The notes under the pieces are model-generated. The model had not been told where the DNA came from. It saw nothing but the letters and a program-made list of their open reading frames with translations, and did no database searches. The translations under genes and the position numbers were made by a program. From Streptomyces sp. NP160 (lineage in GTDB: Bacteria > Actinomycetota > Actinomycetes > Actinomycetales > Quadrisphaeraceae): a DNA stretch of 64,000 nt. This document shows positions 1 through 9,497 of the stretch, in pieces; within the stretch, counting starts at the first letter, position 1, and each line of letters opens with the position of its first letter. The stretch covers positions 155,881 to 219,880 of the forward strand of contig NZ_VDMJ01000006.1 of the NCBI RefSeq assembly GCF_006335115.1, given 5' to 3'.

Positions 1-212
1 CGGTCCCCGGCTTCTCCAGCGCGCTGGCCTACTACGACGGCCTGCGCCGGGAGCGCCTCGGGGCTGCGCTGGTGCAGGGCCAGCGCGACCTGTTCGGCGC
101 GCACACCTACGGCCGCGTCGACAAGCCCGGCACCTACCACACGCTGTGGTCGGGTGACGGCTCGGAGGAGCGCCAGGACACCGAGGGCCAGGGGAGCCAC
201 AACCCCCACTGA
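1..212 (+). CDS. gnd: 6-phosphogluconate dehydrogenase, C-terminal fragment (truncated by window edge)
   Basis: Only the last 69 codons are present (reading frame beginning at base 3; stop TGA at 210-212). The translated end contains [20 protein letters not shown], which matches the conserved C-terminal tail of decarboxylating 6-phosphogluconate dehydrogenase (E. coli Gnd has RDYFGAHTY at the same place). The family oxidises 6-phosphogluconate to ribulose-5-phosphate, CO2 and NADPH in the cytoplasmic pentose phosphate pathway. The tail continues for about 20 Gly/Glu/Gln-rich residues past the conserved part. The N-terminal Rossmann domain and the promoter lie outside the window, so the gene is partial here only because of the cut. 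Confidence 0.9.
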   Translation, partial: VPGFSSALAYYDGLRRERLGAALVQGQRDLFGAHTYGRVDKPGTYHTLWSGDGSEERQDTEGQGSHNPH

Positions 213-236
213 CGCACGTCGTCCGCCCACAGGCGG

Positions 237-1823
237 GTGTCGCCGGAGCTCCGTCCACAGGGCCCGGCGGCACCCGCCCGCTGCTGTCCGGACCGCGCCC
301 CAGCCTGGCCGCGAGCGGGTCGGGCGACCCGCAGCGAGGTGGGTGCAGCGGTGGGACAGGTGTACCGGGGACCGTGGGACGGGTCGGGCTGCGCGTGCGG
401 GCGCTCCGGGTGCGGGTGCTGGCGCGGGGAGCCGTCGCGGCAGGAGTGGCAGGAGCTGCTGGACCAGCTCGACGACGACCTCGACGACGACCTGCGCGAG
501 GACGGCTGGGAGGACCCCGACGACGAGGGCGGCTGGGGCGCGGGCGCCTTCGGCCAGAGCCCGCCGCGGAGCGCGGAGGAGCTCCTCGCCGACGCGGGTC
601 ACGCCCTGCGCACGGGCGGGCGCACCACGGCCGCGCAGGTGCTCGCGGCCGGTCTCGAGGGCGAGGTGCACGCGGCCGTCAGGAGGCTGCTGCTGGAGGT
701 GCTCGAGCGGCGCTGGGACCGCGGTTGGGAGCCCGCCGACGTGCTGCGCTGGACGAGCCGCCAGCTGGGGGCGGACCGGGTGCCCCTGGCAGGTCTGGCG
801 GTGGGCGCCGAGCTGGCCAGCCGGAGCCGCTCGCACCTGCCGCGGCGGTTCCGCCGGCAGGTGGAGGCCGCAGGCCTGGAGCTGCGGGAGGCGGCCGGCG
901 GCTTCCTGCGCGCCTCGGGGGCCGACCAGCGCTCGCTGGGCGGCGCGGGGGCGGCGTGGGCGCCGGTCTGGGCCGTGGTCGCGGTGCAGGCGCTCGAGCT
1001 GGCCCTCGAGCTGGACCGCCAGCCGCCGCTGCCGGTCGTCGGGGCCGCGCCCGAGGAGTCCTCGTGGTCGCGCACCGACGCACCGCTGGAGGGGGTCGAC
1101 CTCAAGGTGCTGGAGCGGGTGCGGCTGCTGCTGGCCAAGGCCGAGTCGACGACCTTCCCCGCGGAGGCGGAGGCGCTGACCGCCGCGGCGCAGAGCCTCG
1201 TGACCCGCCACAGCCTGGAGGCGGCGCTCGCCGCCACCACCCGCGACGGGTCCTCCGGGTCCGGTGGTGCGCCGAGCGGTGTGCGGATCGGGGTGGACGC
1301 CCCGTACGAGGGGCAGAAGGCGGCCCTGCTGGCGGCGGTGGCCCGGGCGAACCGGTGCAGCGCGGTGTGGCTGCGGTACGTGGGGTCCTCCGCGGTGGTC
1401 GGCTTCCCGGCGGACCTCGCGGCGGTCGAGGTGCTGTTCGCCTCGCTGCTGACGCAGGCCGTCCGGGGCATGACGGCCGCCGGCGCCGACGTCCGGCCGG
1501 GCGCGCGCACGCGGCGCCCGGAGTTCCGCAGGGCCTACCTGGAGTCCTTCGCGCGCCGCATCGGCCAGCGCCTCGACGAGGCGGCGCGCGCCGGCGACGC
1601 CGGCGTCACGGACCAGCGCCTGCTCCCCGTGCTGCGGGAGCGGTCGGAGGCCGTCGACGCCGCGGTGGCCGACGCCTTCCCCGACCTCGTGCAGCGCCGA
1701 GGCCCGCGGACCCTCGACCGGGCGGGGTGGGCCTCGGGCTGGGCCGCCGCCGAGCTGGCCTCCCTGGACGCGGGCCACGCCGTCTCGGGCCGGGCGGCGC
1801 TGCCGAACGCCGGGGGCGCCTAG
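237..1823 (+). CDS. DUF2786 domain protein
   Basis: The 528-residue frame contains a DUF2786 segment at about residues 288-330 (DLKVLERVRLLLAKAEST, then FPAEAEALTAAAQSLV), a helical domain seen in actinobacterial and phage proteins of unknown function. Residues 70-100 are a highly acidic Asp-rich stretch, and the middle is helical and Arg/Glu/Leu-rich. The C-terminal half has the downstream region usual for this family (SARRIG-type helices, RSEAVDAAV). No catalytic motif was recognised. The start is uncertain: GTG at 237 gives the longest product, but GTG codons at 339, 351 and 360 are in frame, and the Pro/Arg-rich first 35-40 residues look unlike the rest, so the true protein may be about 490 aa. 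The gene is monocistronic between gnd and the manganese catalase. Function is unknown. Confidence 0.75.
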   Translation: MSPELRPQGPAAPARCCPDRAPAWPRAGRATRSEVGAAVGQVYRGPWDGSGCACGRSGCGCWRGEPSRQEWQELLDQLDDDLDDDLREDGWEDPDDEGGWGAGAFGQSPPRSAEELLADAGHALRTGGRTTAAQVLAAGLEGEVHAAVRRLLLEVLERRWDRGWEPADVLRWTSRQLGADRVPLAGLAVGAELASRSRSHLPRRFRRQVEAAGLELREAAGGFLRASGADQRSLGGAGAAWAPVWAVVAVQALELALELDRQPPLPVVGAAPEESSWSRTDAPLEGVDLKVLERVRLLLAKAESTTFPAEAEALTAAAQSLVTRHSLEAALAATTRDGSSGSGGAPSGVRIGVDAPYEGQKAALLAAVARANRCSAVWLRYVGSSAVVGFPADLAAVEVLFASLLTQAVRGMTAAGADVRPGARTRRPEFRRAYLESFARRIGQRLDEAARAGDAGVTDQRLLPVLRERSEAVDAAVADAFPDLVQRRGPRTLDRAGWASGWAAAELASLDAGHAVSGRAALPNAGGA

Positions 1824-1959
1824 CCCTCGCTGCTCGGCAGCGGCCGGCGCTGCGCTCCTGCCGGTCACGGGTGGCAGGAGTGCGGCGCCGGTCGCGGGGT
1901 AGGGCGGGAGAGCAGCTGGTCGAGCAGGCGCCGGCGCGGCCCCACACCGAGGAGCCTCC

Positions 1960-2922
1960 GTGTACCTCCACGTCCAGCAGCTCATCAACGAGATCGCCCA
2001 GGACGAGCCGGACCCTGCGGCCGCCAACGCCCTCCAGGAGGGGCTCGGCGGCCAGTTCGGCGAGATGCGGACGATGATGCAGTACCTGTTCCAGTCCATG
2101 AACTTCCGCGGCGACCCGCGCTCGAAGCCCTACAAGGACCTCATGCAGGGCATCGGGACCGAGGAGATCAGCCACGTCGAGCTCATCGGGACGACGATCG
2201 CGCGCCTCACGGACGGCTCCCCGCGCTACCAGGGGAAGCAGACCGATCCCCTGGACGCGCCCGGCGGCGGCGGAGCGACCCCGCTGGCGAGCGCGCTGTC
2301 CGAGGGCAACATCCACCACTACCTCGTCGGGGCGCAGGGGGCCCTGCCGGTCGACTCGGCCGGCAACCCGTGGAGCGGCTCCTACGTCTACAACTCGGGC
2401 AACCTCGTGCTCGACCTGCTCTACAACCTCATGCTCGAGTCGACGGGGCGGCTGCAGAAGTGCCGCCTGTACGAGATGACGAGCAACAAGACCGCCCGCT
2501 CGACGATCTCCTACCTCATCGTCCGCGACCAGGCGCACGAGAACGCCTACGCGCGGGCGCTGGAGACCCTCGGCGTGGACTGGAAGAAGACGCTGCCGAT
2601 CCCCAAGACGAACGCCGAGCGCTTCCCCGAGGTCGCCGCGCTCGTGGAGAAGGGCCTGCAGAGCGTCAACTACACGTTCGACCTGACCGGTGCGAGCGAG
2701 GCGAGCAAGATCCTGCGCGGGCCCTCGCCGTCGAACGACGGCACCGAGCTGTCGGTGCCGCGCCAGGCCCCGGAGGGCGGTGAGCCGATCACCGTGGCCC
2801 CGCCGCGGTTCGAGGAGTACGCCCCCGGCGCCGACCCGGAGCTGCTCGAGCTGATCGCCGCCACGGCGGAGCTGGAGGCCGCGGAGGTGGAGAACAGCTT
2901 CGAGGCCGTCGCCAGGGGCTGA
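1960..2922 (+). CDS. Manganese catalase (non-haem)
   Basis: The 320-aa product belongs to the dimanganese catalase family, which dismutates H2O2 to water and oxygen in the cytoplasm. The expected metal ligands are all present with the family spacing: Glu35 (GGQFGEMR), Glu69 and His72 (GTEEISHVE), Glu160 (LESTGRLQ) and His193 (RDQAHENAY). The Glu160-His193 distance of 33 residues equals the spacing in characterised enzymes. The C-terminal 60 residues are acidic and Pro-rich, as in many bacterial members. The GTG start is preceded by GAGGAG about 6 bases upstream. It sits immediately before clpB, in the same orientation, with an intergenic gap containing a heat-shock operator, which suggests a local stress-defence grouping; this link is inference. 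Confidence 0.93.
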   Translation: MYLHVQQLINEIAQDEPDPAAANALQEGLGGQFGEMRTMMQYLFQSMNFRGDPRSKPYKDLMQGIGTEEISHVELIGTTIARLTDGSPRYQGKQTDPLDAPGGGGATPLASALSEGNIHHYLVGAQGALPVDSAGNPWSGSYVYNSGNLVLDLLYNLMLESTGRLQKCRLYEMTSNKTARSTISYLIVRDQAHENAYARALETLGVDWKKTLPIPKTNAERFPEVAALVEKGLQSVNYTFDLTGASEASKILRGPSPSNDGTELSVPRQAPEGGEPITVAPPRFEEYAPGADPELLELIAATAELEAAEVENSFEAVARG

Positions 2923-2965
2923 CGGCCTCGACGGGCCCGACCCGTCCCGGCGGAGGCCGGGAACA

Positions 2966-3020
2966 GGGGTGGTGCGGATCGGGTTGAGTCTCATAGGCTC
3001 AACTCAGTTCGCACCACCCC
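2966..3020 (+). promoter_or_regulatory. HAIR-like HspR operator inside a larger concentric palindrome, upstream of clpB
   Basis: TTGAG at 2984-2988 and CTCAA at 2998-3002 are separated by 9 bases, the same spacing as the HAIR element (CTTGAGT-N7-ACTCAAG) bound by the actinobacterial heat-shock repressor HspR. The outer bases of the consensus are degenerate. Around it lies a perfect 11-bp inverted repeat, GGGGTGGTGCG (2966-2976) and CGCACCACCCC (3010-3020), with exactly the same centre (base 2993). The clpB SD sequence GGAGG follows at 3021-3025, so the palindrome abuts the ribosome-binding site. clpB is a known HspR target in Streptomyces; binding here is inferred. Confidence 0.75.
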
Positions 3021-3029
3021 GGAGGTCCC

Positions 3030-5729
3030 GTGGAGCTCAAGCTCACCACCAAGAGCCAGGAGGCGCTGGCCACTGCCGCGTCCAGCGCCGTGGAGGCCGG
3101 GCACGCCCACGTGCTGCCCGCCCACCTGGCCCTCGCCCTGCTCGAGCAGGACGGCGTGGCCGCCGCCCTGCTCGCCGCGACCGGCGCCCCGGTCGCCCCC
3201 GTGCGCGAGCAGCTGCGCGCCCAGCTCGCCGCCCTGCCCTCGGCGTCCGGCGCCACCGTCGCCACGCCGCAGCTCTCCCGCCCCGCGCTGCAGGCCCTCA
3301 CGGCCGCGCGCACCGCCAGCGAGGCCCACGGAGACGCCTTCGTCTCCGCTGACCACCTGCTCGTCGGGCTGGCCAGCGTCGACGGCCCCGAGTCCGTCGC
3401 GCCGCTGCTCGCCCGCGCCGGCGCCACCCGCGACGCGCTGCTGGAGGCGCTGCCCGGCGTGCGCGGCGGCGCCCAGGTCACCAGCGCCGACCCCGAGGGC
3501 ACCTTCAAGGCCCTGGAGCAGTACGGGGTCGACCTCACCGCCCGCGCCCGCGAGGGCAAGATCGACCCGGTCATCGGCCGGGACGCCGAGATCCGCCGCG
3601 TGGTGCAGGTGCTCGCGCGCCGCACCAAGAACAACCCCGTCCTCATCGGCGAGCCCGGCGTCGGCAAGACCGCCGTGGTGGAGGGCCTGGCCCAGCGCAT
3701 CGTCGACGGCGACGTGCCCGAGTCGCTGCGCGGGCGCCGCCTCATCAGCCTCGACCTCGGCGCCATGCTGGCCGGCGCCAAGTACCGCGGCGAGTTCGAG
3801 GAGCGCCTCAAGTCCGTCCTCGACGAGATCAAGGGCTCCGACGGCGAGGTCATCACCTTCATCGACGAGCTGCACACCGTCGTCGGCGCCGGCGCCTCCG
3901 GCGGCGAGGGCGGCCTGGACGCCGGCAACATGCTCAAGCCCATGCTCGCTCGCGGCGAGCTGCGCCTGGTCGGCGCCACCACGCTGAGCGAGTACCGCGA
4001 GCGCATCGAGAAGGACGCCGCCCTGGAGCGCCGCTTCCAGCAGGTCTTCGTGGGCGAGCCCTCCGTCGAGGACACCGTCGCCATCCTGCGCGGCCTCAAC
4101 GAGCGCTACGAGGCCCACCACGGCGTGGAGATCACCGACGCCGCGCTCGTGGCCGCCGCCAGCCTCTCCGACCGGTACATCACCGGCCGCCAGCTCCCCG
4201 ACAAGGCGATCGACCTCGTGGACGAGGCCGCCTCGCGCCTGCGGATGGAGATCGACTCTTCCCCCGAGGAGATCGACGCCCTGCGCCGCTCCACCGACCG
4301 CCTGCGCATGGAGGAGATGGCGCTCGCGGCCGAGACCGACCCCGCGTCCCTGGAGCGGCTGGAGCGGCTGCGCGCCGACCTGGCCGACCGCACCGAGCAG
4401 CTGGCCGCCCTCACAGCCCGGTGGGAGCAGCAGAAGGCCGGCCTCAACCGGGTCGGTGAGCTGAAGCAGCGCCTCGACGACGCCCGCTCCCGCTTCGAGC
4501 GCGCCTACCGCGACCTCGACTACGCCGCGGCCTCCCGCATCCAGTACGAGGAGATCCCCTCCCTGGAGCGCGACCTCGCCGAGGCCCAGGCCGCGGAGGA
4601 GGGCGGGGGCGCGGCGGCTGGCGGTGAGCCGCTGGTCGGCGAGCGCGTCGGTCCCGACGACATCGCCGCCGTGGTCGCCGCGTGGACGGGCATCCCGGTC
4701 GGCAGGCTGCTGGAGGGCGAGACCGCCAAGCTCCTGCGCATGGAGGAGGTGCTCGGGCAGCGCCTCGTCGGCCAGCGCGAGGCGGTGCGCGCCGTCTCCG
4801 ACGCCGTCCGCCGCGCCCGCGCCGGCATCTCCGACCCCGACCGCCCCACCGGCTCCTTCCTCTTCCTCGGGCCCACGGGGGTCGGCAAGACCGAGCTGGC
4901 CAAGGCCCTGGCCGACTTCCTCTTCGACGACGAGCGGGCCATGGTCCGCATCGACATGTCGGAGTACGGCGAGAAGCACTCCGTCGCCCGCCTGGTCGGC
5001 GCGCCCCCCGGGTACGTCGGGTACGAGTCGGGAGGCCAGCTCACCGAGGCCGTGCGGCGCCGCCCGTACAGCGTCGTCCTGCTCGACGAGGTGGAGAAGG
5101 CCCACCCGGAGGTCTTCGACGTGCTGCTGCAGGTCCTCGACGACGGCCGCCTCACCGACGGCCAGGGCCGCACCGTGGACTTCCGCAGCACCATCCTCGT
5201 GCTGACCTCCAACCTCGGCAGCCAGTTCCTCGTGGAGCAGTCGCTGAGCGCGGAGCAGCAGCGCGAGGGCGTCATGGCCGCCGTGCGGGCCGCCTTCAAG
5301 CCGGAGTTCCTCAACCGGCTCGACGAGGTGGTCCTCTTCGACGCGCTCTCCACCGAGGACCTCGCCCGCATCGTCGACCTGCACGTCGACGCGCTCGCGC
5401 GCCGGCTGTCCGACCGGCGCCTGCAGCTGCACGTCACCCCGGCCGCGCGAGAGCTGCTCGCGCTGGAGGGCTGGGACCCGGCGTACGGCGCCCGTCCGCT
5501 GCGCCGGCTGGTGCAGCGCGAGATCGGGGACGCGCTCGCCCGCGAGCTGCTCTCCGGCGGCGTCCAGGACGGCGACGCGGTGCTCGTGGACACCTCCTCC
5601 GACCCGCTCGGCGTGGGCCGGGACCGCCGGGCGCTGAGCGTGCGGCGCCTCGAGCCCGGTGAGCAGGTCCCCGGTGCGGCCGGGGGGACGGACCGCGACG
5701 GCGAGCTGAGGGCGCTGCCCAGCGCCTGA
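3030..5729 (+). CDS. clpB: ATP-dependent disaggregase ClpB
   Basis: This 899-aa Hsp100 ATPase has the full ClpB architecture. There is a double-repeat N domain (1-150), a first AAA+ module with Walker A GEPGVGKT at 207-214 and a [12 protein letters not shown]alker B, a coiled-coil middle domain (about 410-525, rich in Glu/Arg/Leu), and a second AAA+ module with Walker A GPTGVGKT near 614-621 and LLDEVEKAH. The middle domain separates ClpB from ClpA; together with DnaK, ClpB pulls polypeptides out of aggregates. The C-terminus has an extra 35-residue Arg/Gly-rich tail beyond the usual end. GTG at 3030 is set by GGAGG at 3021-3025. Regulation is probably by HspR through the palindrome upstream. 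The gene is monocistronic, closed by the hairpin at 5750-5794. Confidence 0.97.
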   Translation: MELKLTTKSQEALATAASSAVEAGHAHVLPAHLALALLEQDGVAAALLAATGAPVAPVREQLRAQLAALPSASGATVATPQLSRPALQALTAARTASEAHGDAFVSADHLLVGLASVDGPESVAPLLARAGATRDALLEALPGVRGGAQVTSADPEGTFKALEQYGVDLTARAREGKIDPVIGRDAEIRRVVQVLARRTKNNPVLIGEPGVGKTAVVEGLAQRIVDGDVPESLRGRRLISLDLGAMLAGAKYRGEFEERLKSVLDEIKGSDGEVITFIDELHTVVGAGASGGEGGLDAGNMLKPMLARGELRLVGATTLSEYRERIEKDAALERRFQQVFVGEPSVEDTVAILRGLNERYEAHHGVEITDAALVAAASLSDRYITGRQLPDKAIDLVDEAASRLRMEIDSSPEEIDALRRSTDRLRMEEMALAAETDPASLERLERLRADLADRTEQLAALTARWEQQKAGLNRVGELKQRLDDARSRFERAYRDLDYAAASRIQYEEIPSLERDLAEAQAAEEGGGAAAGGEPLVGERVGPDDIAAVVAAWTGIPVGRLLEGETAKLLRMEEVLGQRLVGQREAVRAVSDAVRRARAGISDPDRPTGSFLFLGPTGVGKTELAKALADFLFDDERAMVRIDMSEYGEKHSVARLVGAPPGYVGYESGGQLTEAVRRRPYSVVLLDEVEKAHPEVFDVLLQVLDDGRLTDGQGRTVDFRSTILVLTSNLGSQFLVEQSLSAEQQREGVMAAVRAAFKPEFLNRLDEVVLFDALSTEDLARIVDLHVDALARRLSDRRLQLHVTPAARELLALEGWDPAYGARPLRRLVQREIGDALARELLSGGVQDGDAVLVDTSSDPLGVGRDRRALSVRRLEPGEQVPGAAGGTDRDGELRALPSA

Positions 5730-5749
5730 GCCGACCCGCCGGACCAGGA

Positions 5750-5794
5750 CGACGACGAGGGCCGGGCGCCGCACGCGCCCGGCCCTCGTCGTCG
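5750..5794 (+). terminator. Strong hairpin terminator after clpB
   Basis: A perfect 20-bp stem (5750-5769 with 5775-5794, sequence beginning CGACGACGAGGGCC) closes on a 5-base loop CGCAC. No T-tract follows, which is usual for high-GC actinobacterial terminators. It lies between the convergent ends of clpB and the alpha/beta hydrolase gene and can act in both directions. Confidence 0.85.
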
Positions 5795-5848
5795 ACCTCC
5801 GGGACAGGCGCCCGGGAGCGCGTCGGCCGGGTCATCGGCGCGCGGGGC

Positions 5849-6949
5849 TCAGCCGAGCAGGGCGCTGACCTCGTCGGCGATCGCGTCGGGGCGCTCCACC
5901 AGCATCATGTGCCCGGTCCCGGCCACCACGCGCATCCGCGCCTGGGGGAGCGCGTCCGCCAGGGCCTTCGCGTGGGCCGGCGGGGTCAGCCGGTCGTGGT
6001 CGCCCACCACCACCCGCACGGGCGTCCCGGCGGCGGCCAGCAGCGGCAGCGCGGCGCTCTCGTCGTGCGCCATGAGGGCGGAGAACCACTCGCCGGTGGT
6101 GCGGCCCGAGACCCGCCCCATGGCGCGCATGGTGTCGGCCACCAGTCGCGGGTCGACCCCGGGGCCGTAGTTGGTGCGCTGCGCGAGCAGCCGCGGCGCC
6201 CGGGGCACCAGCACGTCCTGCGGGAGCCGGGCCAGCGCCGCCATGAGCGGCACCAGCGGGCGTCCCGCCGAGGACAGGCCCCCCGCCGACGTGCTCACCA
6301 GCACCAGCCCGCGGGTGCGGGGGCCGAGCAGGCCCGGCACCCGGGCGCTCGCGGACAGCAGCGCCATCCCGCCCATCGAGTGCCCCACCACCACCAGCGG
6401 GCCCTCCGGAGCGCACGTGTCCACCACGGCGGCGAGGTCGTCGGCGAGCCGGGAGATGGCGGCGACCGGACGCGCCGCGGGCGCCAGTGGGCCGCGGGCC
6501 GCCGACGAGCCGTGCCCGCGCTGGTCGTAGCGGACCACGCGGACGTCGGGACGCGCCTCGGCGAGCGCCGCGACCGTGCGGTCCCACACCACGGCGCTGA
6601 GGGTCCACCCGTGCACGAGCACGACGGTGGGCGGCGCGGTCCGGCGACCGGCCAGGCGCTCCCGCCAGCGGGGCGCCGGCGGGCGCGCCGGCTCGCGGAC
6701 GTAGGTGGCCAGGGCGGCGCCGTCGTCGGCGAGCACCCAGCCGTCCGGCTCGCGCGGTCCCGCCGGGACCGGGACGCCGTGGCCCTCGAGGGCCTCCACC
6801 GCCTCCGCGTGCAGCGAGCGCCGCTCGCGCGCCGCGGAGCGCGGGCGCTGGCCGCCGAGGCGGCGCGTCGAGCCGGCAAGGCCGGCCTCGCGCCACCTCC
6901 GCCGCGCCGGCAGCACCCGCTTCGCGGCCGATCGGCGCTCAGCGCTCAC
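5849..6949 (-). CDS. Alpha/beta hydrolase fold protein
   Basis: The 366-aa product has the hallmarks of a serine hydrolase of the alpha/beta fold: oxyanion-hole strand VVLVHGWTLS, nucleophile elbow GHSMGG, acid VVVGDHDRLTPP and histidine GTGHMMLVERP near the C-terminus. The first 80 residues are Arg/Ala-rich and poorly conserved in the family, so the true start could lie further in. The substrate cannot be read from the sequence; members include esterases, lipases and haloperoxidase-like enzymes. The start lies only 9 bases after the stop of the exonuclease III gene, so the two probably share a transcript. Confidence 0.85.
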   Translation of the reverse strand: MSAERRSAAKRVLPARRRWREAGLAGSTRRLGGQRPRSAARERRSLHAEAVEALEGHGVPVPAGPREPDGWVLADDGAALATYVREPARPPAPRWRERLAGRRTAPPTVVLVHGWTLSAVVWDRTVAALAEARPDVRVVRYDQRGHGSSAARGPLAPAARPVAAISRLADDLAAVVDTCAPEGPLVVVGHSMGGMALLSASARVPGLLGPRTRGLVLVSTSAGGLSSAGRPLVPLMAALARLPQDVLVPRAPRLLAQRTNYGPGVDPRLVADTMRAMGRVSGRTTGEWFSALMAHDESAALPLLAAAGTPVRVVVGDHDRLTPPAHAKALADALPQARMRVVAGTGHMMLVERPDAIADEVSALLG

Positions 6950-6958
6950 CGGCGGCGC

Positions 6959-7759
6959 TCAGGCCAGGTCGACGACGACGGGGGCGTGGTCGGAGGCGCC
7001 CTTGCCCTTGCGCTCCTCGCGGTCGATCGACGCGCCCGTCACCCGGGCGGCCAGCGCGGGCGAGCACAGCGCGAAGTCGATCCGCATGCCCTCGCGCCGC
7101 GGGAAGCGCAGCTGCTTGTAGTCCCAGTACGTGTACGTGCCCGGTCCGGGGGCGTGGGGTCGCACGACGTCGGCGAAGCCCGCGTCGACCACGGCGTAGA
7201 ACGCGTCCCGCTCCGGCTGCGTCACGTGCGTCGAGCCCTCGAACACGCTCATGTCCCACACGTCGTCGTCCTGGGGTGCCACGTTCCAGTCCCCGCAGAG
7301 CGCGACCTGCGCCTGGGGGTCCCGCTGGAGCCAGTCGGCGCCGGCGGTGCGCAGCGCGGCGAGCCACTCGAGCTTGTAGGCCAGGTGGGGGTCCTCCAAG
7401 GACCTGCCGTTGGGCACGTACAGGCTCCAGACCCGCAGGCCCCCGCATGTGGCGCCGATGGCCCGGGCCTCGGCCGCGGCCTCGACGTCCGGCGACGACG
7501 ACCATGCCGGCTGACCCGGGAAGCCGACCTCCACGTCCTCCAGGCCCACGCGGGACATCACGGCCACGCCGTTCCACTGGTTCAGCCCCACGTGGGCGAC
7601 CTCGTAGCCGACCTCGCGGAACGCCTCGTAGGGGAACTGGGCGTCCTTGCACTTGGTCTCCTGCAGGGCCACCACGTCGACGTCGCTGCGCTGCAGCCAG
7701 GCCACGGCCCGGTCGACCCGGGCGCGCACGGAGTTGACGTTCCAGGTGGCGATCCGCAC
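6959..7759 (-). CDS. xthA: Exodeoxyribonuclease III (AP endonuclease family)
   Basis: The 266-aa product opens with MRIATWNVNSVRAR and carries the EEP-superfamily motifs LQETK (metal-binding Glu), CGDWNVA (catalytic Asp-Trp-Asn) and, at the C-terminus, GASDHAPVVVD (catalytic Asp-His). Family members cleave the phosphodiester 5' of abasic sites and have 3'-5' exonuclease and 3'-phosphatase activity in base excision repair. Length matches bacterial ExoIII (about 260-270 aa). It is the first gene of a probable two-gene unit with the downstream hydrolase; the promoter should lie in the short gap before the efflux gene. Confidence 0.93.
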   Translation of the reverse strand: MRIATWNVNSVRARVDRAVAWLQRSDVDVVALQETKCKDAQFPYEAFREVGYEVAHVGLNQWNGVAVMSRVGLEDVEVGFPGQPAWSSSPDVEAAAEARAIGATCGGLRVWSLYVPNGRSLEDPHLAYKLEWLAALRTAGADWLQRDPQAQVALCGDWNVAPQDDDVWDMSVFEGSTHVTQPERDAFYAVVDAGFADVVRPHAPGPGTYTYWDYKQLRFPRREGMRIDFALCSPALAARVTGASIDREERKGKGASDHAPVVVDLA

Positions 7760-7850
7760 GTCCGCGACGCTACTGGACGGCGCTGACGGCCACCCGGCGC
7801 GGCGGTGCCGCGCGGAGGCGGGGCCCGGCGAGCGACCGGTCAGGAGCCGG

Positions 7851-9383
7851 TCAGCAGTCGGTGCACGGCGCGCAGGTGGCGCCGGCGGGCTGGGTGGCCG
7901 CGCCCCTGCGCTCGCCCTCGCGGGCCTCGTCGCGCCCGGCGGCGGCCAGCTGAGCGGCCTCGTCCTCCAGCGCCCGCACGCGCTCGGCCTCCAGCGCGGC
8001 GGCCAGGCGGGCTTCCTCGCCGTGCAGCACCGGTGCGTGGGCCAGGGCCCGCCGGGTGAAGACCGCGTACACGGCCAGGGCGACCAGCAGGGCGCCGGCC
8101 ATGATCAGGCCCATCGAGGTGGCCGGGGCGAAGGGCAGCGCCCCGCCCAGAGGCGCGGCGGCGGCGGCCACGCCGTGCTGGGAGGCGCCGAGCAGGGCGG
8201 CGGTCGCCCCGGCGGCGGTGGCGTGGCGCTCCAGCGCCAGCACGGGGCTGTTGGGCATGACCAGGCCGACGCAGAACATCGTCATCCACAGCGGCACGAG
8301 CAGCCCGAGCAGCCCGCCGACCCCGGTGACGGCAGCCGCGAGCAGGAGCAGGCCGCTGGCGGCGCCGGCCACCAGACCGGTGACCAGCAGGCCCTGCGAG
8401 GAGAACCGGTGCACCAGGGAGCCGTTCACCTGCGTGCCCAGGACGAGCATGCCGCCGCCGGTGGCGAAGGCGACGCCGAACTGCGCCGAGCTGAGCCCGT
8501 ACTGCTGCTGGAACGCGAAGGACGACTGGGCGACGTAGCCGAAGATCGCCGACATCGACATGCCCGCCACGAGCACCAGCCCGATGAGCGCGGGGTCGCG
8601 CAGGAGGCCGACGTACCCGCGCAGCGCCGGGGCCAGCCGGAAGCGCCGCCGCTGGCGCGTCGGGACGGTCTCCGGCAGGAGCACGCCGACCGCCACCGCG
8701 AGGGCGGCGGACAGGACGGCGAGCGCCACGAACAGGCCGCGCCAGTGGAACAGCTGCAGCAGCACCCCGCCGATGGTCGGGGCGAACAGCGGTGAGACGC
8801 CCACGATGACCATGAGCCGGGCCTGCAGCCGCGCGGCGCCGCGCCCCTCGAACTTGTCGCGGACCACGGCCAGCGCGATCACCGACGCCGCCGAGGTGCC
8901 GAGGCCCTGGAGCACGCGCAGCGCCGAGAGCACCTCGATGGTCGGCGCGAGCGCGCACAGCAGGGAGGCCACGACGTGCACGCCCAGACCCGCCAGCAGC
9001 GGCCGGCGGCGGCCCACGGCGTCGGACAGGGGACCGACGAGCAGCATGCCCAGCGCGACGCCGACCATCGTGCCGGTCAGCGTCAGCTGCACCTGCGAGG
9101 GGGAGGCGCCCAGCTCCGACTCGAGCTCGGGGAAGGCCGGCAGGTAGAGGTCGATGGTGAAGGCGCCCAGCGCCGCGAGGCTGCCGAGCAGGACCACCCA
9201 GGCGGCGCGGCGGCGCAGCGGGAGCGCGGTGAAGTCGCGCTCGCGCGGCACGGCGGCGGGGGTCGAGGAGGCGGAGGAGCGGGGCGCGGCAGAGGTCGAC
9301 ACGGGAGTCGGCACGGTCCTCGTCGGACGTCGGGGTGGGAGCGGTGGTTGATCGATACAACCAGCCGCTTCCCAGTCTCCCAC
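7851..9383 (-). CDS. MFS drug-resistance transporter, Bcr/CflA type
   Basis: This is a twelve-helix major facilitator. The N-terminal domain has the Bcr/CflA signature, with FTIDLYLPAFPELESELG in TM1 and the loop 2-3 motif GPLSDAVGRRRPLL; later helices are strongly hydrophobic (for example LVVALAVYAVF near the end). Such proteins are proton-driven exporters of drugs such as bicyclomycin and chloramphenicol at the cytoplasmic membrane; the substrate here is not predictable. The longest frame is 510 aa, but a GTG near 9314, preceded by GAGGA, gives a more typical N-terminus (residues VPTPVSTS). The C-terminal tail is unusual: about 60 Ala/Glu-rich residues ending CAPCTDC. It is divergent from pyrE. 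Confidence 0.88.
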   Translation of the reverse strand: MGDWEAAGCIDQPPLPPRRPTRTVPTPVSTSAAPRSSASSTPAAVPRERDFTALPLRRRAAWVVLLGSLAALGAFTIDLYLPAFPELESELGASPSQVQLTLTGTMVGVALGMLLVGPLSDAVGRRRPLLAGLGVHVVASLLCALAPTIEVLSALRVLQGLGTSAASVIALAVVRDKFEGRGAARLQARLMVIVGVSPLFAPTIGGVLLQLFHWRGLFVALAVLSAALAVAVGVLLPETVPTRQRRRFRLAPALRGYVGLLRDPALIGLVLVAGMSMSAIFGYVAQSSFAFQQQYGLSSAQFGVAFATGGGMLVLGTQVNGSLVHRFSSQGLLVTGLVAGAASGLLLLAAAVTGVGGLLGLLVPLWMTMFCVGLVMPNSPVLALERHATAAGATAALLGASQHGVAAAAAPLGGALPFAPATSMGLIMAGALLVALAVYAVFTRRALAHAPVLHGEEARLAAALEAERVRALEDEAAQLAAAGRDEAREGERRGAATQPAGATCAPCTDC

Positions 9384-9485
9384 GGCAGGAGGCGTTCGTC
9401 ACGGGAGAACCCGAAGGAGCGGTCGGGATGTCGTGGGCAGGGCGACGAGGACGCCCGCGGGGAGCGCGGACGGTGCGCGGCTCAC

Positions 9486-9491
9486 TAGCCT
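9486..9491 (+). promoter_or_regulatory. -10 box of pyrE (probable leaderless transcript)
   Basis: TAGCCT ends six bases before the GTG start of pyrE at 9498, and there is no SD sequence in between. This spacing puts the transcription start at or within a base or two of the start codon, typical of leaderless actinobacterial genes. No clear -35 box is visible. Confidence 0.5.
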
Positions 9492-9497
9492 GCGGCC

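Noticed and set aside
3021..3030. Riboswitch or long leader before clpB
   Set aside because: The space between operator and start is only about ten bases and contains just the SD sequence.
2991..5774. A 927-codon open frame on the minus strand across clpB
   Set aside because: It is an antisense shadow caused by high GC and codon bias; clpB on the plus strand is certain and the antisense text is low-complexity Val/Gly/Ala/Leu.
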